This document shows positions 1 through 11,051 of a stretch of DNA of 19,680 bases, one piece after another. Numbering within the stretch: the stretch's first letter is position 1; every line of letters begins with the position of its first letter. Source of the DNA: Pseudomonadota bacterium (GTDB taxonomy: Bacteria > Myxococcota > Myxococcia > Myxococcales > Myxococcaceae). Both the position numbers and the translations under genes were made by a program. The DNA lies in contig JAFADT010000505.1 of the NCBI GenBank assembly GCA_023424585.1, forward strand, positions 1 through 19,680, given 5' to 3'. The notes under the pieces were generated by a model. It had not been told where the DNA came from and did not search any database. It was given only the letters and a program-made list of their open reading frames with translations.

Positions 1-1
1 G

Positions 2-542
2 GCCACGCTCGTGCTGGAGCTGCCGCGCGACCCCGTGCGCCCCGGCGACACGTGGCCCCTGGGCGCCGAGCTCACCACGCCGGACGCCCTGGGCACCCTG
101 TTCCGCCGCGCCCCCGGCGGCGAGCGCCACCACCGCGTGAAGCTCGTCTCAGTCACCCCGGGCGACAACGGCGAGCAGGTGGCCACGCTCGAGTACGACC
201 TCCAGGAGCAGTTCGCCGGCACCCTCAGCCCCCCGCGCCCCAGCCTGAAGGATCTGCCCAAGGAGAGCACCGAGGGCACCGAGGTCCCCGACGCGCTGGC
301 CGACGCGCCGCCCCCGTCCACCCCCCAGCCTGCGGGCACCGAGCTGGGCGCCACCGTGAAGGTCACCGGCAAGGGCGAGTTCCTGGTGAACGCCGGCCAG
401 TGGCGCTCCTGGTCGGGCACCCTGTCCACCACCCTCAACGGCCCCGCGCGGCCCGCCGTGAACCTGCCCGTGGGCACTTGGCAGGCCCGCCTCACGCCCG
501 TCAGCGCCCCCCAGGCCCAGGAGACGCCCGCCGCGCCCGCGC

Positions 543-565
<23 letters not shown>
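2..565 (+). CDS. Unrecognised protein, 3' part only
   Basis: The reading frame is already open at the left edge, so the true start lies outside the window; it ends with TGA at 563-565. About 187 residues are visible. They are rich in Pro, Ala and Thr, with a proline-rich linker about 75-110 residues from the left edge and a Pro/Ala/Thr tail. Between these is a stretch that reads like beta-structure, with alternating hydrophobic and polar residues and the motif GKGEFLVNAGQWRSWSG. I do not recognise the family. The composition would suit an exported or envelope protein, but the signal-peptide region is not visible, so this is inference only. Its last 23 bases overlap the end of the convergent ferrochelatase gene. 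Confidence 0.7.
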
Positions 566-1607
<1,042 letters not shown>

Positions 1608-1626
1608 GCGCGGTGTCCCCGTGCCC

Positions 1627-2010
1627 TCAATGCAGCGCGTGCGGCAGCGTGAGCGCGAACTCGGCGATGCGCGCCTCGAAGCGCGTGCCGTCCGGGCGCT
1701 CCATCTCGTAGGTGCCGCGCATCGTGCCGAAGGGCGTCCGCAGCATCGCCCAGCTCGTGTACTCGAACCGCTCGCCCGGCTTGAGGTGCGGCTGACGGCC
1801 GACCACGCCCTCGCCCTTCACCTCGTCCACGTTCCCCTGGGCGTCGGTGATGATCCAGTGCCGCGACCGCAGCTGCGCCGGCAGGGGGCCCTCGTTGAGG
1901 AGCACCACCTTGTACATGAAGGCGAACTGCCCGGACTCGGGGGTGCTGCGCTCCGGCCAGAAGGTCGGCTCCACGGTGACGCGGATGCCGTCGGTGGTGG
2001 CGGTGGACAT
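1627..2010 (-). CDS. apaG: ApaG domain protein
   Basis: This is a 127-residue ApaG/DUF525 protein of the usual length and all-beta type. ApaG proteins have an Ig/fibronectin-like fold and are linked to divalent-cation handling and Ap4A metabolism; the biochemical role is poorly settled. The sequence has the family signature around GEGVVG (66-71) followed by LKPGERFEYTSW (76-87), the aromatic motif GTMRGTYEM (95-103) and IAEFAL (115-120). The frame stays open further upstream, but ATG at 2010 starts directly at the conserved domain, and the upstream residues are an Arg/Pro-rich artefact. The Shine-Dalgarno sequence is weak. It lies 76 bp after the TerC-family gene and 19 bp before hemH. Confidence 0.92.
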   Translation of the reverse strand: MSTATTDGIRVTVEPTFWPERSTPESGQFAFMYKVVLLNEGPLPAQLRSRHWIITDAQGNVDEVKGEGVVGRQPHLKPGERFEYTSWAMLRTPFGTMRGTYEMERPDGTRFEARIAEFALTLPHALH

Positions 2011-2054
2011 GGCCGGAGACTTGGCAGCGACTCCCGCCCGATGCAAGGGAAACA

Positions 2055-2076
2055 CAGGCCCCCTGGGGAGGGCCTG
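2055..2076 (-). terminator. Hairpin between terC-family gene and apaG
   Basis: A perfect 7-bp inverted repeat (CAGGCCC / GGGCCTG) with an 8-nt loop lies 11 bp after the stop of the TerC-family gene. On the minus strand it is followed by TGTTTCCCTT, a mixed pyrimidine tail rather than a pure T tract. It could end or attenuate the treY-glgX-terC transcript before apaG. This rests on sequence inspection only; no folding energy was computed. Confidence 0.42.
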
Positions 2077-2086
2077 GGGCCCGACG

Positions 2087-3079
2087 TCAGCCGCGCTCCT
2101 GCTCCCGGGCCGGCGCGTCCGGGGCCTTGTCCGCCTCCGCCACCGGGGGGGCCCCTTCCGCCTCCGGGGGCTTGGGGAACACCAGCGACGCCAGGATGGC
2201 CACCAGCAGGCACCCGCCAATCACCGCCAGCGAGATGCCGATGGGGATCTTGAACCAGTGCTCGATGAGCATCTTCACGCCCACGAAGGCCAGGATGACG
2301 CCCAGCGCGACCTTCAGCAGGTGGAACTTCTCCATCAGGCTGGAGACCACGAAGAAGAGCGAGCGCAGCCCCAGGATGGCGCACACGTTGGACGTGTAGA
2401 TGATGAAGGGGTCCTTGCTGATGCCCAGCACCGCCGGGATGGAGTCCATGGCGAAGAGCAGGTCCGTGGCCTCCACCACCAGCAGCACGATGAACAGCGG
2501 CGTCACCTTGCGCCGGCCGTCCTCGGTGAGGAAGAAGCGGCTGCCCTCGCCCTGGCGCGACACCGGCAGGAGGCGCCGGGCCAGCTTCACGATGAGGCCC
2601 GCCTCCGGGTCCACGTCATCGTCGTCCTTGGCCCACAGCATCTTGGAGGCCGTGTAGACGAGGAACGCGCCGAACAGGAAGATGAGCCACTCGAAGCGGG
2701 CCACCAGCGCCGTGCCCGCGACGATGAGCAGCGCGCGCATCACGAACGCGCCCAGGATGCCCCAGAAGAGCACCCGGTGCTGGTGCTGCGGCGGCACCCG
2801 GAAGTAGCCGAACACCATCAGGAAGACGAAGAGGTTGTCGACGGACAGCGCGTACTCCACGACGTACGCCGTCAGCCACTCCAGCGCCGGCGCCTCACCG
2901 CCGTAGCGCCACACGCCCCCGCAGAAGGCGAGGCTGATGCTCACCCACACCAGCGTCCACAGCGTCGCCTCCTTCGGCGACACCGCGTGCTCCTTCCGGT
3001 GGAACAGCCCCAGGTCCAGGGCGAGCATCGCCAGGACGAAGACGTTGAAGCCCACCCAGGGCCAGAGTGAATGAGTCAT
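2087..3079 (-). CDS. TerC/Alx family integral membrane protein
   Basis: The gene encodes 330 residues with seven or more hydrophobic segments, as in the TerC/Alx family, whose members are tied to manganese export or metal loading of exported proteins and to tellurite resistance. Two acidic membrane motifs typical of the family are present: EYALSVDNLF (75-84) and EATDLLFAMDSIPAVLG (203-219), the latter with E203, D206 and D212 in a membrane helix. A charged cytoplasmic loop (150-190) and a Pro/Ala/Glu-rich tail (302-330) follow the usual layout. ATG at 3079 begins at the first membrane span and has AGGGAG about 8 nt upstream. Only 34 bp separate it from glgX, which leaves no room for the yybP-ykoY Mn riboswitch often found before alx genes. 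The link to sugar metabolism may be only positional. Confidence 0.92.
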   Translation of the reverse strand: MTHSLWPWVGFNVFVLAMLALDLGLFHRKEHAVSPKEATLWTLVWVSISLAFCGGVWRYGGEAPALEWLTAYVVEYALSVDNLFVFLMVFGYFRVPPQHQHRVLFWGILGAFVMRALLIVAGTALVARFEWLIFLFGAFLVYTASKMLWAKDDDDVDPEAGLIVKLARRLLPVSRQGEGSRFFLTEDGRRKVTPLFIVLLVVEATDLLFAMDSIPAVLGISKDPFIIYTSNVCAILGLRSLFFVVSSLMEKFHLLKVALGVILAFVGVKMLIEHWFKIPIGISLAVIGGCLLVAILASLVFPKPPEAEGAPPVAEADKAPDAPAREQERG

Positions 3080-3113
3080 CGGGCGCTCCCTACCCCGGGA
3101 TGGGCCCGGGCGG

Positions 3114-5254
<2,141 letters not shown>

Positions 5255-5258
<4 letters not shown>

Positions 5259-8200
5259 CCAGCGCTCCTCTCCAGCAGCACCACCGGGAACTCCGCGAGG
5301 AGCGGCCCCAGGGCCAGCCCCACGCCTCCCGGCCCCTGCTGGGGACGGACGGAGCGCCCGGTGAAGACATTGCGGAACATCATGCCCGCATATGCCGCCG
5401 GAAGGTCCAGGAACGTGCCGTCGTACGCCGTCGCCAGCCCCCCGGACTCCAGCGCCTCCAGGGTGTAACGCGGCGCGCAGGCGATGAGCACGCTGTCACC
5501 CAGCGTGCGCGCGAAGCCGACCGCCGAGGGCGAGCGCGGCCCGGACAGCTCCAGCGCCTCGTAGCCGCCCGCGCGGAACAGGTCCGCGTACCGCTGGCGC
5601 AGCCGCAGCGCCTCCGCCAGCACGAAGAGCTTCACCTGCCCGTCGTCGAAGTCCTCGTTCAGCCGCGCGCACAGGGCCGGCCGGTCCTTCGCCGCCGCGG
5701 CGTCCAGCGCGGTGAGCAGCCGCTCGCGCAGGGCGTAGTCCACCGGCCGCCGGTTGTCCGGATCCACCAGCGACAGGTCCCACAGCTCGCAGCCCTGGTA
5801 CGTGTCCGCCACGCCGGGCGAGGCCAGCTTCAGCAGCAGCTGCCCCAGCGCGTTGTGCTGGCCCGCGCGCTCGATGCGGCGCTTGAAGGCCCTCGCGTCG
5901 TCCAGGAAGGCCTGGCCCCTCGCCGGGTCGAAGCACGCGTCCACGAAGCGCGCCACCGCGTCGTCGTAGGTGCCGTCCGGGTTGGTCCACGACGTGCGGA
6001 CCTTGGCCTCCTTGATGGCCTTGCCCATGTACTCGCGCATGCGGCGGTGGAACGCCTTCCATTCGCCCTCCGGCACCGCCTCCCCCATGGGCCACGCGCC
6101 CACCAGCGTCTGGAAGAAGAGGTAGACGTCGTTGGACGACGGCGCGGGGCCCGTGGGCAGGTGGCTGATGAAGGGCTGCGTGAGGTCCGCCCAGGCGCGC
6201 ACCTTCTCCCGCCAGGCCTCCGGCAGCTCCGTGAGGACGTTGATGCGCGCGCGCACGTCCTCGCTGCGCTTGGTGTCGTGGGTGCTGGAGGTGAGCATGC
6301 TCGCCGGCCAGCGCTCCGCGCGCTCCTGGTTGCGCAGGTGGAAGGTGGTGGCGCGCATGCCGAAGTGCTCCGGCTCGCCGCCCACCTCGTTGAGGCTCAC
6401 CAGGCGGTTGTAGATGTAGAAGACGGTGTCCTCCAGGCCCTTGGCCATCACCGGGCCCGTCACCTGCTGGAGCTTCATCGCGAAGCGCAGCATCACCGCC
6501 TTCTCGTCGTCCCCCACGTGCTCCGGGTAGCGGCGCAGGAGGATGTCGCGCAGGAAGTCGAAGATGGAGGCGTTGGTGGTGGTGTTGCGCTCCTTGGCGC
6601 GCTGGAGGGTCCACTCGATGTACTGCACGTCGCGCACGTCCAGCTCCGCGCGCCAGCCGTCCACGTAGGTGCGGTAGACGGGGAACAGCGCGATGAACTC
6701 CACCAGCGCGCGCCGCAGGCTGTTGAGCGTGAAGTCGCGCGTGCGGCGGTTCATTTCGGAGATGCGGTTGAGCTCGTGCGCCAGCACGTTGATCTCGCTG
6801 GCCATGCTCACGCGCATGATGAGCAGCTTCTTCTGGTACACCAGCTCCGCGAAGTCCTGCGTGCCGCCCGCGAAGCGCTCGTACGTCTCCGTCAGGTGCG
6901 CCTCCGCGGCCGGGTGCACGAACAGGCCGCTCACCGCGTTGGCGAAGCGATAGCCCGTGGTGCCGTGCACCGCCCAGGTGTCCGGGATGCGCTCGCGGCC
7001 GCCTTGGATCTTCTCCACCGCCACGAAGAGCGCCTTGCGCAGCGGGCTGTCCGGGGTGTCCATCACCTCGCGCCGCCACCTGGCGCGCAGCAGCGCCTCC
7101 ACCTCCGCCCACCGCGCCTCGTCCCCGCCCCCCGCCTCCGCCAGGAAGCGCGCCCGCGCGCGCTCTACGAAGAAGCGCTCCTGGAGGTCCAGGAAGTAGG
7201 CGGTGGGGTCGAAGAGGCCGTCCGGGTGGTCGATGCGCAGCCCCGTGACGCGCCCCTCGCGCAGCCACTCGAAGATGAGCTGGTGCGCCTCCTGGAAGAC
7301 GTCCGGGTCCTCCACGCGGATGGCGGCCAGCCCGTTGATGTCGAAGAAGCGGCGGTAGTTGATCTCCTCGCCCGCCACGCGCCAGTGCGCCAGCCGGTAG
7401 CTGCACCCCTGCAGCAGCGCGTCCAGCAGGTCGAAGGAGCGCACGTTGCCGGGCGTGCCGTTGAACACCCGGACGTTCTCCTCCACATAGGCCGCCAGCT
7501 CCGCGCAGTCCGCCACCACCGCGGCCAGCCGCCGCTTGATGACCTCCTTCTCGCGGTGCCGCTCCACCACCTTCGCCGGGTTCACCTCCGTGCGCGGCGG
7601 CAGGTGCTCCAGCGCGGTGAGGATGGAGAGCAGCTCCACCAGGTGCGGCGACTCCGGCCCCAGCTGCTTCTCCAGCCGCTCCAGGCCGTGCTGGAGGATG
7701 CTCGCGTACTGCCGCGGCGCCACCGGCAGCCGGTGGTCGTAGTAGTGCACGTGGAAGGCGCCGGCGTCGTAGGACAGCTTCAGCTCGCCGCGCTCCAGCA
7801 CGATGCCGTACTGGTCCCCCAGGATGGGCAGCAGCACCTTGTCCGCCAGCTCGTCCTTCACCGGCCGCCAGTCCACGTCGAAGAACTTCGCGTAGACGGA
7901 CGACGGGCCGTTCTCCAGCACGTCCAGCCACAGCCGGTTGTCCCGCTCGATGCCCATGTGGTTGGGCACCACGTCCAGCACCTGCCCCAGCCCGTGCTCG
8001 CGCAGGGCGTCACAGAGGGCCGCGTGGTCCTCTGGCGTCCCCACCTCCGGGTTGATTCGTTGGTGGTCCACGCAGTCATAGCCGTGGGTGCTGCCCGGCG
8101 TGGCCTTGAGGTAGGGGGACGCGTAGAAGTCGCTCACGCCCAGCCGGACCAGGTACGGCACCACCGCCTTCGCCTGCTGGAAGGTGAAGCCGTGGTGCAG

Positions 8201-8362
8201 CTGCATCCGGTAGGTGGACAGCGGCGTGACGCGGCGCGATTGCAGCTCGCGTTGGACCTGCTCGAAGAGGTCGGCCGCCTGCGCCTCCACCGTCGTGTGC
8301 GTGCCCTCCGCGCCCGCCTGCCGCGCGGCGCGCTCTCCTGACTCGAGGCTGTCATGGAACAT
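5255..8362 (-). CDS. treY: Malto-oligosyltrehalose synthase TreY
   Basis: The gene encodes 1035 residues from ATG 8362. TreY (GH13) rearranges the reducing-end alpha-1,4 bond of a maltodextrin to the alpha-1,1 bond of trehalose; TreZ then releases trehalose. The sequence has STYRMQLHHGFTF (49-61), SPYLKATPGSTHGYD (82-96), DVVPNHMG (130-137), GLRIDHPDG with nucleophile D378 (374-382), FVAVEKI with E450 (446-452), SSTHDTKRSED (692-702) and GVADTYQGCELW (850-861). A stretch of about 48 residues precedes the conserved start of the barrel and is unusual, since many TreY proteins begin almost at STYRMQL. The open frame continues to 8518, but ATG 8362 gives the shortest sensible extension; its ribosome site (TCTGGGGGCC) is poor. 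The gene is translationally coupled to glgX. No treZ is visible. Confidence 0.95.
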
Positions 8363-8459
8363 GGCCCCCAGAGGTAGGCGCGACGCGGCGCGTCCGCCAG
8401 CGGGGAGATGCGCCTTCGCCCCCTTTTCAACGCTCCGGCGGGAGGCCTGTCCCCGAGGG

Positions 8460-8542
8460 AAAAAGCGGAGGGCCCGTCCCGCGCGATGCGTGACGAGCCC
8501 CCAGGGTCCTCCGGGCAACCAGCGACGGCCCCCGACGGGCCC
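8460..8542 (-). terminator. Possible terminator after the SWIB gene
   Basis: A perfect 9-bp inverted repeat (gggcccgtc at 8470-8478 and gacgggccc at 8534-8542) lies just after the SWIB gene stop. Read on the minus strand the second arm is followed by TCCGC and then TTTTT (8464-8460). The 55-nt span between the arms is large for a simple terminator, so an inner fold would be needed. It would separate the SWIB transcript from treY. Confidence 0.33.
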
Positions 8543-8551
8543 GCGCCACCT

Positions 8552-8881
8552 TCAGCTCAGGTGGTTGTTCACCAGCTTGGTCATCTCGAACATGGTGACG
8601 CTCTTCTTGCCGCCGAAGATGGGCTTCAGCTTGTCGTCGGCGTTGATCTGGCGCTTGTTCTTCGCGTCCTGGAGGTTGTTCTTCTTGATGTACTCCCAGA
8701 TCTTGCTGACCACCGCGGTGCGGGGCAGCGCCTTGGACCCGACGATCGCCGCCAGCTCGCTGGAAGGCGTCATCTCCTTCATGAAGGCGGCGTTGGGCTT
8801 ACGGCCCGCGGCCTTCTTGGCGGCAGGCTTCTTCGCGGCAGCAGGGGCAGACTTCTTCGCAGCGGCTTTCTTGGCGGCCAT
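8552..8881 (-). CDS. SWIB/MDM2-domain protein with basic tail
   Basis: The gene encodes 109 residues. The first 28 are a Lys/Ala/Pro repeat of the AAKK type, resembling histone H1 or bacterial Hc1/HU-like tails. Residues about 34-107 form a SWIB domain: FMKEMTPSSELAAIVG (33-48), LPRTAVVSKIWEYIKKNNLQ (52-71), ADDKLKPIFG (81-90) and MFEMTKLVNNHL (97-108). SWIB domains are best known in eukaryotic chromatin remodelling complexes and MDM2, and also occur in chlamydiae, where they are fused to topoisomerase or stand alone. The basic tail suggests DNA binding and a nucleoid role (inference). ATG 8881 has GGGAGGAG about 11 nt upstream; an upstream ATG would add only Arg-rich residues that precede this ribosome site. 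It is monocistronic and divergent from the elb block. Confidence 0.88.
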   Translation of the reverse strand: MAAKKAAAKKSAPAAAKKPAAKKAAGRKPNAAFMKEMTPSSELAAIVGSKALPRTAVVSKIWEYIKKNNLQDAKNKRQINADDKLKPIFGGKKSVTMFEMTKLVNNHLS

Positions 8882-9261
8882 TCGTCTTGTGTCTCCTCCC
8901 CTCCGAAGGGGACGTTGCACGGCGTGCTTGCAGCTTCAAGCTAGAGCCGATGGCGCGTAGTAGCACGGCCTAGAGCGAAAAACAGCGTCCATCGCGCGCT
9001 TTTTCCCTCTGACTCTCCTCGGAGCAATGGCTTCGGAGGCTAGAACTCGGCCCCGCAGCGCATTCTTCCCTCGGGAGCGGAACCGCCGCGACGCGTCTGG
9101 AGCCCCAAAAACCGGCTCCGGAGGCCGTTCTCCCTCGGGGATTGCGCCTCGCGACGCGCCCGGAGGCGGAAAGTCGGCGTCCGGAGCGCGCGCCTCCTCG
9201 GGGCGGACCCTGCCCATTTCGACGGTGGACGGGATGTGGCTTTTCGGATGAAACAGCGCCC
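8882..9261. other. 380-bp region between divergent genes
   Basis: The region separates the minus-strand SWIB gene from the plus-strand SDR gene and must hold both promoters. I see no convincing -35/-10 pair for either. The most A/T-rich part is 8971-9005, with runs of A (8978-8982) and T (9000-9004). The stretch 9005-9206 has an imperfect 63-bp periodicity, described separately. Small open frames exist on both strands here (74 codons plus, 93 codons minus), but they look like consequences of GC content and a repeat length divisible by three. No RNA gene is recognised. Confidence 0.6.
9063..9206. repeat. Imperfect 63-bp tandem repeat
   Basis: Two adjacent units share three identical anchors in the same order: ccctcggg (9068-9075 and 9132-9139), cgcgacgcg (9087-9095 and 9150-9158) and tccggag (9117-9123 and 9180-9186). 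Offsets are 63-64 bp, and the bases between the anchors are partly conserved. A third, truncated unit begins with cctcgggg at 9196-9203, again 63 bp on, and a weaker trace (ccctc at 9005-9009) lies 63 bp before the first unit. The tccggag anchor is part of a palindromic TCCGGA. The repeat lies wholly between genes. Confidence 0.6.
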
Positions 9262-10254
9262 ATGAATGCCCTCATCACTGGCGCCGGAGGCTTCCTGGGG
9301 ACCTGGCTCGCGCGGGCGCTGGCCGCGCGCGGCGACCGGGTCTCCTGCCTGCTGCGCCCCACCACGGACGCCCGCGAGTTGGAGAAGGCCCTGGAGGGCC
9401 ACCCCTGGACGCGGGTGGTGGGCGACGTGACGGACCCCGCCTCGCTGGCCGGCGCGGTGCAGGGCGTGGACGTCGTCTTCCACCTGGCCGGCATCCGCCG
9501 CGCCGCGCTGCGCGACGAGTTCATGCGCGTCAACGCGCACGGCACCCGCCTCCTCTGCGAGGCCATGGCCGCCCTGCCCCAGCCCCGCCCCCGGCTGGTG
9601 ATGTGCGGCTCGCTGGCCTCCCACGGCCCCTCCACCCCGGAGCGGCCCCACGTGGAGGAGGACGCCTTCCATCCCCATGAGTGGTACGGCGAGAGCAAGG
9701 CGGAGGCGGAGCGCATCGCGTTCTCCTTCCAGGACCGGCTGCCCGTGACGGTGATCCGCCCGCCGCGCATCCTGGGGCCCGGAGACCGGGAAAACCTGAC
9801 CTTCTTCAAGCTGGGAAAGCAGGGCATCCGGCTGGAGCTGACCGGGGGGCCCCGGCCGCTGTCGCTGGTGGACGTGGAGGACGTGGTGGACCTCCTGCTG
9901 GTCCTGGCGGAGCGGCCGGAGGCCCTGGGGGAGGCGTTCTTCTGCGCGGGCCCGGAGCGGCTGACCCTGGAGGAGATGGAGGACCTGGGGGCGAAGGCGC
10001 TGGGGTTCAAGACGCGCACCTGGCGGCTGTCCCCGGCGGTGCTGACGGCCCTGGCCACGGCGGCGGACGGCGTGACGCGGGTGACCGGGCGGAAGCTCCC
10101 CCTGAACCGGAAGCTGGCGCGGCAGCTGCTGGCCCCGGCCTGGACGTGCTCGGGGGCCAAGGCCGAGCGCCTGCTGGGCTTCCGACCTCGCCGGGGGCTG
10201 GCGGAGTCCATCACGCGCAGCGGTGAATGGTATCGCGCGAAGGGCTGGTTATAG
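9262..10254 (+). CDS. Extended SDR, first gene of putative elb operon
   Basis: The protein has 330 residues and is an NAD(P)-dependent epimerase/dehydratase-type extended SDR. The Rossmann motif GAGGFLG (7-13), the HLAG strand (74-77), the catalytic YGESK (Tyr142, Lys146) and RPPRILGPGD (166-175) are all present. Such proteins include sterol dehydrogenase-like and dihydroflavonol reductase-like enzymes; substrate cannot be read from sequence. ATG 9262 starts right at the Rossmann fold, and the frame's upstream part is repeat DNA. The ribosome site is weak. It is the first of five co-directional genes ending in a second SDR. If the locus is elb, this position corresponds to elbA, an assignment by gene order only. 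A probable role is reduction or oxidation of a lipid intermediate. Confidence 0.9.
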   Translation: MNALITGAGGFLGTWLARALAARGDRVSCLLRPTTDARELEKALEGHPWTRVVGDVTDPASLAGAVQGVDVVFHLAGIRRAALRDEFMRVNAHGTRLLCEAMAALPQPRPRLVMCGSLASHGPSTPERPHVEEDAFHPHEWYGESKAEAERIAFSFQDRLPVTVIRPPRILGPGDRENLTFFKLGKQGIRLELTGGPRPLSLVDVEDVVDLLLVLAERPEALGEAFFCAGPERLTLEEMEDLGAKALGFKTRTWRLSPAVLTALATAADGVTRVTGRKLPLNRKLARQLLAPAWTCSGAKAERLLGFRPRRGLAESITRSGEWYRAKGWL

Positions 10255-10267
10255 CCCCATGCGCCCA

Positions 10268-10294
10268 AAGGGCCGGCGGCCCGGGCCGGCCCTT
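10268..10294 (+). terminator. Strong stem-loop between SDR and HAD genes
   Basis: A perfect 10-bp inverted repeat, AAGGGCCGGC and GCCGGCCCTT, encloses a 7-nt loop and begins 14 bp after the SDR stop codon. The arm is followed by CCACTGTCG, so there is no T tract beyond the two in the stem. It may be a partial terminator that lowers expression of the downstream genes, or an mRNA-stabilising or processing hairpin. The gap of 91 bp is the largest within the otherwise compact block. Confidence 0.5.
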
Positions 10295-10345
10295 CCACTG
10301 TCGTTGACCGCACCCCCCCCAGGATGGGAGGAAGCCCGACCGCCC

Positions 10346-11023
10346 ATGCCCCCCAAAGTGCCCGCCAAAGCAGCCTTCTTCGACGTCGACGGGACGCTGG
10401 TCCGGACGAACATCGTCCACGTCTATGCCTATTACGCGACGAACCGGGGCTCGCTCCGGGGGATCGCGGGCCGCACCCTGGGGACCGCCCTGGGGCTGCC
10501 GGTGTTCGGCATCCTGGATGCCGTCAACCGCAAGGCCTTCAACGAGTTCTTCTACCGCTACTACGCGGGCCTCAGCGAGGACCGGCTGGTCACCATCGCG
10601 GAGGACATGTTCGAGGACGTCCTCAAGCCCGCGCTGTACGAGCAGACGCAGGACCTCATCGACGAGGCGCGCCGCGCCGGCTGCCGCATCGTGCTCGTCA
10701 CCGGGGCGCTGGACTTCACCATGCGCCCCCTGGCCCGGCACCTGGGCTGCGACGACGTCATCGCCAACAAGATGCAGTTCGTGGGCGGCAAGGCCACCGG
10801 CAAGGTGATTCCGCCCATCATCGAAGGCGCCAACAAGGCCAACGCCATCCGCGCCTACTGCGAGCGCGAGAACCTGGCCCTCAACCAGTGCCACGGCTAC
10901 TCGGACAGCGCCTCCGACTACGCCATGCTCGCCGTGGTGGGACGGCCCACCGCGGTGAACCCGGACCTGCGGCTGCGCTCGCTCGCGCGCGCGTACAACT
11001 GGCCCATCCTGGACCTGAAGTAA
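10346..11023 (+). CDS. HAD-IB family phosphatase-like hydrolase
   Basis: The protein has 225 residues and belongs to the HAD superfamily, subfamily IB (SerB-like). All four motifs are seen: FFDVDGTL with D13 and D15 (11-18), LVTGAL with T119 (117-122), Lys164 in GANKAN (161-166) and GYSDSASD with D187 and D191 (184-191). The C-terminal [11 protein letters not shown] (204-214) is typical of this IB group. The probable reaction is hydrolysis of a phosphomonoester. Members of this group are found fused to PlsC acyltransferases in some actinobacteria; here a PlsC domain sits two genes away, which suggests dephosphorylation of a lyso- or alkyl-glycerophosphate (inference). ATG 10346 is preceded by GGGAGGA about 13 nt upstream; the upstream frame is non-conserved. 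Gene order would make it elbB. Confidence 0.9.
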   Translation: MPPKVPAKAAFFDVDGTLVRTNIVHVYAYYATNRGSLRGIAGRTLGTALGLPVFGILDAVNRKAFNEFFYRYYAGLSEDRLVTIAEDMFEDVLKPALYEQTQDLIDEARRAGCRIVLVTGALDFTMRPLARHLGCDDVIANKMQFVGGKATGKVIPPIIEGANKANAIRAYCERENLALNQCHGYSDSASDYAMLAVVGRPTAVNPDLRLRSLARAYNWPILDLK

Positions 11024-11051
11024 CCCCACCCTTTCGCCGCCCCCTTCATCC

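Noticed and set aside
3080..3113. yybP-ykoY riboswitch before the TerC-family gene
   Set aside because: The gap to glgX is only 34 bp, too short for the aptamer.
5855..8341. Plus-strand open frame of 828 codons opposite treY
   Set aside because: Composition is low-complexity Val/Arg/His/Leu, and the true gene on the other strand has all TreY motifs.
8936..9217. Small minus-strand open frame of 93 codons with a 21-residue period
   Set aside because: The period simply reflects the 63-bp DNA repeat; the residues of the units are poorly conserved and no ribosome site is seen.
9027..9251. Small plus-strand open frame of 74 codons before the SDR gene
   Set aside because: It is Arg/Ser/Gly-rich, lies in repeat DNA with a 63-bp period that keeps any frame open, and has only a GGAG placed too close to its ATG.
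8970..10313. Minus-strand open frame of 447 codons opposite the first SDR gene
   Set aside because: It is Ser/Arg/Pro-rich without any family motif, and the opposite frame is a clear Rossmann enzyme.
10304..10335. TTGACC resembling a -35 box before the HAD gene
   Set aside because: At the right spacing there is only G/C-rich sequence, so no -10 element is present.
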